Position numbers and translations under genes: made by a program. This document shows, piece by piece, positions 1 through 4,038 of a stretch of DNA of 5,469 nucleotides. The stretch is from the NCBI GenBank assembly GCA_003531585.1, contig DQFX01000055.1, positions 924 to 6,392 of the forward strand, written 5' to 3'. The number at the start of each line of letters is the position of its first letter. The stretch's first letter is position 1. The notes below the pieces were generated by a model. That model saw only the letters and a list, made by a program, of their open reading frames with translations, was not told the origin of the DNA and did no database searches. Source of the stretch: Oscillospiraceae bacterium. Its GTDB lineage: Bacteria; Bacillota; Clostridia; Oscillospirales; Ruminococcaceae.

Positions 1-287
1 AACAGGTATTTGTCCGGCCCGGTCTTATAAAAGGCATAGTCCACATTCCAGCGCCGGGCCACCCGGTCAAAATCCTTTGGGGACTCCACCTCGATGCTGT
101 TTGTGGTGGCCCCGTGGCCCATGAGCTGGCGCACAGTCTGTTTTCCGTGGGGTGTCTGGCGGGCCCGGTACATTTTCTTGATCTTCCGGCCCACCGCCAG
201 ACACGCCTGGGCCAGCACCCGGCCCGTGAGCTTTGTCGCCTTGATCGAAACTGCTATGGTACGTCTGGAAACGTCCTCGTCAATCAG
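1..287 (-). CDS. pcfB: PcfB/DUF3801 family conjugation protein (partial, runs off left edge)
   Basis: Reading leftward from 287, the frame stays open to the edge for 95 codons and begins LIDEDVSRRTIAVSIKATKL, followed by TGRVLAQA, KTPHGKQTVRQLMGHGA-type and WNVDYAFYKTGPDKYL segments. These match my memory of the PcfB (DUF3801) family of conjugative elements, which usually begins M-I-x-E-[ED]-V and sits just upstream of the VirD4/TraG coupling protein. It is thought to serve the DNA-transfer machinery, but its biochemical role is poorly defined. Start choice: there is no in-frame ATG, GTG or TTG at the right place. An AGGAGG (295-300 on the plus strand as CCTCCT) lies 7 bases before a CTG (285-287), which would give the expected Met-Ile start; ATT at 282-284 is the alternative. 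An in-frame GTG at 315-317 lies inside the upstream terminator stem and is unlikely. The gene follows ardA after a terminator. The C-terminal part is outside the window. Confidence 0.85.
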   Translation of the reverse strand, partial: MIDEDVSRRTIAVSIKATKLTGRVLAQACLAVGRKIKKMYRARQTPHGKQTVRQLMGHGATTNSIEVESPKDFDRVARRWNVDYAFYKTGPDKYL

Positions 288-307
288 CCGTATCCCTCCT
301 TTCCATG

Positions 308-342
308 AAAAAAGCACCTCTGGACAAAACGTCCAGAAGTGC
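308..342 (-). terminator. Rho-independent terminator between ardA and pcfB (palindrome copy 1)
   Basis: On the minus strand, a 12-bp stem (331-342 pairing with 314-325, one G-T wobble) with loop GTTTT is followed by six T residues (313-308). It begins 2 bases after the ardA stop. The upper stem is copy 1 of a 25-base palindromic motif (315-339) that recurs at 1655-1679 with 23 of 25 identities. The T-tract ends about 20 bases before the pcfB start, so readthrough would be needed for co-transcription of ardA and pcfB unless a promoter lies in this short gap. Confidence 0.8.
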
Positions 343-344
343 CG

Positions 345-1058
345 TTATCGTTCCTCGTGTTCCTTTGCGGCAATCTTCCGATAGCCCTCCAGGGAGGAAC
401 CGTCAATAATTTCTTTGTAGGCTGCCATTTGTTCCCGCACCGTGAGCTGCGGAAAGGCAAAAACTTTGTGCTCGTCGGGAATGTCCTCGATCCCGTGATA
501 GTGCTCGATAAATTGGCCGCCATTGTTCAGCACATAGCCGCCAGGGGCAAAGTGGCCGTCCTCTTCAAGCCGAATATCCCGCCCGTATGCCTCATAGTCA
601 AAATAATTCAGCAGGTGCTCCGGCACATCAATAGCCTCCATGTCTTCCACATAGATGCGCCCCAGGGTTTCATCGTCCTCGACACCAGGATAAAACTCGT
701 AGCAATCCAGGTTTTGCGCCAGATTGATGAGATCGGCCACGCTGGACGTATGTTCACCGCTATCAATCACGGCCTCAAATTTCTCCAGTTCGCCCTGATC
801 CAGCTCGGAGAGCAGGCAGGCCAGATGATTGAGCTCGTCCAGGTTTTCATATTCCGTGAGATAGTCATAGAGCCCCAGCACATCACCGTCAAAGCTGGTA
901 ATGAAAAATTCCTCATAACGTACCCCGTCCACACCGATCCGCTTCAAAAGGGCCTGTACTTCTTCGGTAGTCGTGGGGAATTTCAGCGTTTCGCCAACCA
1001 GCTCGCCCTCGTTGTACTTTCCCAGGTTGGTGATGTAGGCTTCAAACAGGGACGCCAT
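345..1058 (-). CDS. ardA: ArdA-family antirestriction protein
   Basis: The 237-residue product starts MASLFEAYITNLGKYNEGEL and continues with a KFPTTTEEVQALLKRIGVDG segment. This is the recognisable N-terminus of Firmicute ArdA proteins such as ORF18 of Tn916. The family are acidic DNA mimics that bind type I restriction-modification enzymes and protect DNA entering a new host. The sequence is rich in Asp and Glu throughout and has the family's Leu-rich YENLDELNHLACLLSELD segment (about residues 69-86). It is longer than the roughly 165 residues of Tn916 ArdA. The extra C-terminal portion includes a FDYEAYGRDIRLEEDG stretch (about 151-166) and a charged tail with LTVREQMAAYKEIIDG. The ATG at 1058 overlaps the TGA of the upstream DUF7768-like gene by one base (TGATG), implying translational coupling. 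A terminator follows the stop directly. Family assignment is firm; which restriction systems it blocks cannot be told from sequence. Confidence 0.9.
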   Translation of the reverse strand: MASLFEAYITNLGKYNEGELVGETLKFPTTTEEVQALLKRIGVDGVRYEEFFITSFDGDVLGLYDYLTEYENLDELNHLACLLSELDQGELEKFEAVIDSGEHTSSVADLINLAQNLDCYEFYPGVEDDETLGRIYVEDMEAIDVPEHLLNYFDYEAYGRDIRLEEDGHFAPGGYVLNNGGQFIEHYHGIEDIPDEHKVFAFPQLTVREQMAAYKEIIDGSSLEGYRKIAAKEHEER

Positions 1059-1399
1059 CAGCGGCGGCCCTGGCCCTTGACGGTCAGGATGCCCTCAAGG
1101 GTAGTCGCGGTGATCCCCAGGCGCTGGGCCACGGCAATATCATTTTTCATGGCCTCGGTCACGGAATGGCCGCATACCACCAGCACACGGGAGCGCCGGA
1201 GCAGATCGCGGCCCATGTCGATGCCGTTCTTGTGCTCCTCCGGCACCGCGTCATTGAGGAACAGCGGCAGATAGAGCATGGGGCAGATGGGGGAATAGCC
1301 CGCATCGTAGACCACACGGCAGTAATGCGCCGCCTGCTCCATATCCACCGCAGGATCACCGCGCCACGCAGCGGTGATATAAGCAAGGGATCGTTTCAT
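1058..1399 (-). CDS. Small DUF7768-like (nucleoside 2-deoxyribosyltransferase-like fold) protein
   Basis: The product is 113 residues and starts MKRSLAYITAAWRGD. It contains YCRVVYDAGYSPICPMLYLPLF (about 26-47), HKNGIDMGRDLLRRSRVLVVCG (about 55-76) and TEAMKNDIAVAQRLGI. Alternating hydrophobic strands and the G-x-D-M-G-R-D-L-L segment resemble small Rossmann-like proteins annotated DUF7768 or DUF4406, distantly related to nucleoside 2-deoxyribosyltransferases. No activity is established, so I do not assign one. The ATG at 1399 was chosen because GGAGG (1407-1411 as CCTCC) lies 7 bases upstream. The frame is open to an ATG at 1456, but that extension starts inside a hairpin and encodes an unconvincing Gly-rich peptide. 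The stop overlaps the ardA start, so the two proteins are probably made together, possibly in the early phase after transfer (inference). Confidence 0.75.
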   Translation of the reverse strand: MKRSLAYITAAWRGDPAVDMEQAAHYCRVVYDAGYSPICPMLYLPLFLNDAVPEEHKNGIDMGRDLLRRSRVLVVCGHSVTEAMKNDIAVAQRLGITATTLEGILTVKGQGRR

Positions 1400-1442
1400 T
1401 ATCACACCTCCGATATTTAATAGGTAGTTCAACCCTATCCCC

Positions 1443-1474
1443 CCGCCCTTTCCCATTCATGGGAAATGGGGCGG
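1443..1474. repeat. Bulged hairpin upstream of the DUF7768-like gene
   Basis: TTTCCCAT (1449-1456) and ATGGGAAA (1459-1466) are perfect inverted repeats around a 2-base centre. After a 2-base bulge (1467-1468) the pairing resumes as CCGCCC (1443-1448) with GGGCGG (1469-1474). No T-tract follows on either strand, so a simple terminator is unlikely. It lies about 45 bases upstream of the DUF7768-like start, in the probable leader of that gene. Confidence 0.6.
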
Positions 1475-1482
1475 CTTTGGAG

Positions 1483-1623
1483 GATATACCCCCGCCGCCT
1501 TGCCGGAAATAGCACAGCCGGGCCAGGCCGTCAAGGGCAAGCCGCCGCAAACGGCGGGCGTTCCGCCCCTTGACTGCCCGTTCCCGGCTGCGCTGCAAAA
1601 TATCCGGCGACGGGGGATATATC
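1483..1623. repeat. Imperfect palindrome of about 140 bp (long hairpin/cruciform) between parB and the DUF7768-like gene
   Basis: The left arm (1483-1547) and right arm (1552-1623) are reverse complements with small bulges. Outer ends: GATATACCCCCG (1483-1494) against CGGGGGATATATC (1611-1623). Middle: AGCACAGCCGGG (1511-1522) against CCCGGCTGCGCT (1583-1594), and TCAAGGGC (1531-1538) against GCCCCTTGA (1565-1573). Centre: CCGCCG (1542-1547), loop CAAA, CGGCGG (1552-1557). I see no convincing gene in it. It could be a structured RNA leader, a single-strand origin or transfer-related hairpin, or a MITE-like palindromic insertion. No target duplication is evident at its edges. The structure is seen directly; the function is unknown. 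Confidence 0.7.
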
Positions 1624-1654
1624 ACCACAGAGCCCATCCCCGGCGCGGGGCGTT

Positions 1655-1679
1655 CACCTCTGGACAAAGTGTCCAGAAG
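1655..1679. repeat. 25-base palindromic motif, copy 2 (candidate protein-binding site)
   Basis: The core is a perfect inverted repeat, TCTGGACA (1659-1666) and TGTCCAGA (1670-1677), around AAG. It lies 11 bases after the parB stop. It matches copy 1 (315-339) at 23 of 25 positions; the two differences fall in the central spacer. Unlike copy 1 it has no T-tract, so termination is not the common function. A neighbouring GC-rich inverted repeat, CCCCG-GCG-CGGGG, lies at 1638-1650. A site for the adjacent ParB-like protein is a reasonable but untested guess. Confidence 0.6.
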
Positions 1680-1689
1680 CGGGGCCCGG

Positions 1690-3276
1690 TTACTTCTCCA
1701 AGTCCTTTTTCTTGTCCGGCTGCGCCAGTTCGGGCGGCTGTTTCTCTTTCCACTCGTCCAGCAGCGCCATGATCTGCTCTTTCATTTTGGCAGGGGTGAC
1801 CTCCTTGCCGAAATACTTAGACAGTTCAGCAGTCGAAATAATCACACCGCGATCCTCCTTTTTTTCTTCACTCAAAATGCCGTCGATCACATCGCCGTTG
1901 AGCTTGCCCTCCTTGTCCAGCTCGTGGAGCCGCTTCGCCTGGGCCACCGAGGGGGAGGACTGCTCCCCGTCAATGGAAACGGCAATCAGCCGCTGGTTTT
2001 CCGGCCTGATATACGAGATCTCCACCGCAGGCATAAAGCCCATCTGCTTTGTGTCCACCTTGTCCAGAAGCTCCGGCACCAGGGAGTTGAGCCGGATATA
2101 CCGCATGACCTTTTTATAGTTCATGTCGTGTTCCTTACCCACAATCTCCACCGAGAGCTTACCCAGGGCCTCCGCCTCTTTCTCATTTTTCGGGCGGGCC
2201 CCCTGGCGTTTGATGGCCTCCACCTCCAAATCCAGCAGCTTTGCCAGTTCGCTGGGGAGAGGATCGCCCCGCTGCTTGTTGCTGTTCCGCATTTCCCGGA
2301 CAGCTTCAAGATCAGTCATCTCGCGGACGATACAGGGCATTTCCTCCAGCCCGGCCCGTGTACCGCCATGATGGCGGCGGTGGCCCGCAATAATCTCATA
2401 GCCCTTGCCGTCTTTTTCCGGGCGGACGGTGGCGGGGGTCATAATGCCGTGTTCCTTGATCGTCCCCACCAAATCGTCCATCGCTTTATCGTCCTGCACC
2501 TTGTAGGGGTGCTCCCGGAACGTATGGAACGGATGAAGCTCCGCCATTTTCAGATAGACGATTTTTCCCTCTTCCACCGGGCGGGGCGGCACGTCAGGCG
2601 TGGGCGGCAGATTGATCTCCGGCGGCGGGACTGCCGCCTCCTTAACAGGAGCGGCCTTGCCCGGCTTTACCGCCTGAGCGGGTTTAGACGCAGGCGCACC
2701 GCCGGAGCCCGTTTCCTTGCCCTTGTCAGCTTTCTTACCTCTGGACACTTTGTCCCGAACAGCGGGCGGGGCCTCCTCACGGGCCGCCTTGTCAACCTTA
2801 GACGGGCGGCCTGTGCGGGGCTCCGCCGCTTTCTCCTTTTTCCCCGCAGACACCGCAGCCTGCTCTTTCGGGGGACGGCCCCGGCGCTTTTTCGGCTGAT
2901 CCGCCTCCGGCGCTTTTTCCTCCGGGATAGGAGCCTCTTTACCATCCTTATCAGTAGCCGGAGCCTTTAATTTGTCTACGGCTCCATGCGCCGCTGCCTG
3001 TCGCTGGGACATAAGCTCGTTGATCTTGTCAAAATCAACCACTACTTCCCCAAGTGCAGAGCGGGCCGGATTGTCCTCACCCATACCGGGAATAACAGAC
3101 TGTTCCGCCTGGAGCGCCGGGCCCGTACCAGGCGCGGCGGGCTCTTGCGTTTTCCCCGGCGCGTTGGTTTCCTGAACCGGGGGCTCCTGGATTGGCGGAG
3201 CCTCTTTCACAGGAGCGTCACCGGGACGATCCGGGCCAGGGGGCTCCGGGCCGGTTTTGAGTTTGTCATCTGCCAT
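1690..3276 (-). CDS. parB: ParB/RepB/Spo0J-like partition protein with AT-hook N-terminal extension
   Basis: The product is 528 residues. Residues 1-235 are a low-complexity Pro/Ala/Lys/Glu-rich extension. It contains a possible helix (ALGEVVVDFDKINELMSQRQ, about 74-92) and two AT-hook-like motifs, KRRGRPPK (about 130-137) and RTGRPSK (about 154-160), which would favour minor-groove binding to AT-rich DNA. The ParB core follows: IVYLKMAELHPF (about 239-250), the nucleotide-binding-type box IIAGHRRHHGG (about 295-305; GERR/GHRR box of ParB CTPases), NSNKQRG (about 331-337), and a helix-turn-helix region around 380-405 (VGKEHDMNYKKVMRYIRL). The C-terminus is charged. ParB proteins bind centromere-like sites and work with ParA; on conjugative elements they may instead act in maintenance or regulation. 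The start is supported by AAGGAGG (3284-3290) 7 bases before the ATG. No parA is visible; the upstream side is occupied by dead insertion sequences. Typical ParB proteins are about half this length, the excess being the extension. Confidence 0.88.
   Translation of the reverse strand: MADDKLKTGPEPPGPDRPGDAPVKEAPPIQEPPVQETNAPGKTQEPAAPGTGPALQAEQSVIPGMGEDNPARSALGEVVVDFDKINELMSQRQAAAHGAVDKLKAPATDKDGKEAPIPEEKAPEADQPKKRRGRPPKEQAAVSAGKKEKAAEPRTGRPSKVDKAAREEAPPAVRDKVSRGKKADKGKETGSGGAPASKPAQAVKPGKAAPVKEAAVPPPEINLPPTPDVPPRPVEEGKIVYLKMAELHPFHTFREHPYKVQDDKAMDDLVGTIKEHGIMTPATVRPEKDGKGYEIIAGHRRHHGGTRAGLEEMPCIVREMTDLEAVREMRNSNKQRGDPLPSELAKLLDLEVEAIKRQGARPKNEKEAEALGKLSVEIVGKEHDMNYKKVMRYIRLNSLVPELLDKVDTKQMGFMPAVEISYIRPENQRLIAVSIDGEQSSPSVAQAKRLHELDKEGKLNGDVIDGILSEEKKEDRGVIISTAELSKYFGKEVTPAKMKEQIMALLDEWKEKQPPELAQPDKKKDLEK
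2736..2760. repeat. 25-base palindromic motif, copy 3 (degenerate, inside parB)
   Basis: ACCTCTGGACA (2737-2747) and TGTCC (2751-2755) match copy 2 with the same 3-base spacing; 18 of 25 positions agree overall. The right half-arm decays after TGTCC. It falls in the low-complexity linker of ParB and encodes about residues 173-180 (VRDKVSRG). It may be a third binding site, a motif captured by the coding region, or chance. Confidence 0.35.
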
Positions 3277-3366
3277 TCACTAACCTCCTTCAATTTTGGT
3301 GTATTGCACAAAAATGAGCGTTGATTTTCTATCGAAAAATTTTCCTCCTTTCCAAGTCCACCACGC
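3277..3366 (-). promoter_or_regulatory. parB leader with strong ribosome binding site; promoter not resolved
   Basis: This interval lies between the upstream terminator and the parB ATG. The parB ribosome binding site AAGGAGG is at 3284-3290. A second AAGGAGG-like sequence on the minus strand near 3344-3352 has no start codon at suitable distance. If the terminator at 3367-3399 works, the parB promoter should lie here. The only weak candidate I see is TTGGAA followed 18 bases later by TAGAAA, ending near 3325. I do not regard it as proven. Confidence 0.35.
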
Positions 3367-3399
3367 AAAAAAGCCGCCCAGATTTTACCCGGACGGCTT
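3367..3399 (-). terminator. Rho-independent terminator or attenuator upstream of parB
   Basis: On the minus strand an 11-bp stem (AAGCCGTCCGG, 3399-3389, pairing with CTGGGCGGCTT, 3381-3371, two G-T wobbles) encloses a 7-base loop and runs into six T residues (3372-3367). It stops transcription travelling from the insertion-sequence side towards parB, about 90 bases before the parB start. It could be the end of a lost upstream gene, an attenuator in a longer parB leader, or a transposon-end terminator. Confidence 0.75.
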
Positions 3400-3430
3400 T
3401 CAGCGTAATGTGATAGACTTTTATTTTATT

Positions 3431-3454
3431 TTTTCGGATTGCAGGCTCCGAAAA
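3431..3454. repeat. Inverted repeat between parB leader and tnpA remnant
   Basis: TTTTCGGA (3431-3438) and TCCGAAAA (3447-3454) are perfect 8-base inverted repeats around an 8-base centre. There is no T-tract after the stem on either strand. IS200/IS605 elements carry subterminal hairpins that TnpA recognises, so this might be a right-end remnant of the adjacent element, but the true end is not identifiable here. Confidence 0.4.
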
Positions 3455-3490
3455 GCCTTATATTTGCAGTTTTCCTATTTTATATGGCCC

Positions 3491-3822
3491 TTAGTAGCCT
3501 CTACACCAAAACGACCTGTTTCCGTATTTGAACTTTAGATTTCCATGCCTTTCGTGGAATATTACGCTGCTTTTCCCTTTTAGATACCCCATGAAACTTA
3601 ATACGCTCATTTTTGGCGGTATCTCTACAAACATGTGCACATGGTCGGGGCAGATTTCTGCCTCGTTTATTTTTATCCCCTTCCAATCGCACAGCTCCCT
3701 TAGTATCTTTCCCATTTCCACACGATACTCTTGCAGTAATATTTTTCTCCTATACTTCGGTGCAAACACTATATGTACTTGCAATTCCACGTCGTATGTG
3801 CTAAACTATTATTGTCATTCAT
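3491..3822 (-). pseudogene. tnpA: IS200/IS605-family TnpA (Y1 HUH transposase), frameshifted and C-terminally truncated
   Basis: The original start is ATG at 3822 with AGGAGG (3831-3836) 8 bases upstream. It encodes MNDNNSLAHTTWNCKY, then hits an in-frame TAG at 3769-3771. The family consensus continues HIVFAPKYRRK, and exactly this (VHIVFAPKYRRKILLQEY) is found in another frame. Loss of one base near 3774-3776 (expected TAC-CAT, found TACAT) explains the shift. The rest contains the HUH motif in CPDHVHMF and the family block PPKMSVLSFMGYLKGKSS, and ends FWCRGY followed by TAA at 3491. Full-length family members continue with YVDTVGKN and a helix carrying the catalytic tyrosine, which is missing. 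The single-strand transposase is therefore inactive for two independent reasons. A GTG-initiated 99-residue fragment could still be translated but would lack the nucleophile. Confidence 0.85.
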
Positions 3823-3872
3823 TTGACATTCCTCCTATTGGTTTTTGTTTGCAGTTGCCAGACCGCATTTTC

Positions 3873-3881
3873 ATTATACCA
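3873..3881 (-). promoter_or_regulatory. Extended -10 promoter for the tnpA remnant
   Basis: On the minus strand TGGTATAAT contains a perfect TATAAT (3873-3878) with the extended TG one base upstream. It lies about 50 bases before the original tnpA start. No good -35 hexamer is seen at 17 bases, as is common for extended -10 promoters. Confidence 0.5.
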
Positions 3882-3921
3882 GTTGGAGGAATTTGATCTG
3901 CTCATCGCTAAAGCTTTTTTG

Positions 3922-3944
3922 AACCCCCGGCATTGCCGGGGGTT
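3922..3944. repeat. GC-rich palindrome at the presumed IS200/IS605 left end
   Basis: AACCCCCGGC and GCCGGGGGTT form a perfect palindrome (3922-3944) with a tiny central loop, followed by TTTT on the plus strand. It stands upstream of the tnpA promoter, where IS200-type elements have a hairpin that blocks incoming transcription and helps end recognition. It could also act as a weak plus-strand terminator. Confidence 0.5.
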
Positions 3945-3960
3945 TTCGATATACAAAAAT

Positions 3961-3988
3961 GCTTGGGCTGTTTTTCAACAGCCCAAGC
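3961..3988. repeat. 12-bp hairpin near the end of the IS1182-type element
   Basis: GCTTGGGCTGTT (3961-3972) and AACAGCCCAAGC (3977-3988) are perfect inverted repeats around TTTC. It sits between the bidirectional terminator and the GC-rich palindrome, near the expected end of the IS1182 element. It has no long T-tract of its own. Confidence 0.5.
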
Positions 3989-3999
3989 ACAGTCTGTCG

Positions 4000-4038
4000 A
4001 AAAAACCATCTTTCGTAGAAAAAGAAAGATGGCTTTTT
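4000..4038. terminator. Bidirectional rho-independent terminator
   Basis: CCATCTTTC (4006-4014) and GAAAGATGG (4024-4032) form a 9-bp stem. On the minus strand it is followed by six T residues (4005-4000), and on the plus strand by CTTTTT (4033-4038). It would end the IS1182 transposase transcript and shield the element from outside transcription. It overlaps the open C-terminal reading frame of the transposase, so the natural C-terminus may originally have ended earlier. Confidence 0.7.

Larger units (their letters stand above)
3491..3950 (-). mobile_element. IS200/IS605-family element remnant (approximate ends)
   Basis: It comprises the broken tnpA, its promoter and the upstream GC-rich palindrome. 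There is no tnpB, as in IS200-type elements. The left end is taken near the palindrome. The other end appears deleted or rearranged straight after the truncated tnpA, so the 3491 boundary marks the last recognisable element sequence rather than a true terminus. Confidence 0.6.

Noticed and set aside
339..1274. Plus-strand open frame (311 codons) opposite ardA and the DUF7768-like gene
   Set aside because: It is antisense to two supported genes and has no recognisable family or convincing ribosome binding site.
1400..1456. N-terminal extension of the DUF7768-like protein to an ATG at 1456
   Set aside because: That start lies inside a hairpin, encodes a Gly-rich stretch, and a clear GGAGG precedes the ATG at 1399.
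315..2760. CRISPR array from the repeated palindromic motif
   Set aside because: Only three copies occur, more than 1 kb apart, with no regular spacers and no cas genes.
1570..2970. Long plus-strand open frame (466 codons) opposite parB
   Set aside because: It is antisense to a well-supported ParB gene, is Arg/Leu-rich low-complexity sequence with no recognisable domain, and comes from GC-rich codon use on the other strand.
3769..3778. Programmed frameshift in IS200-type tnpA
   Set aside because: There is no slippery heptamer at the site, the family normally has a single continuous frame, and the gene is also truncated at its C-terminus.
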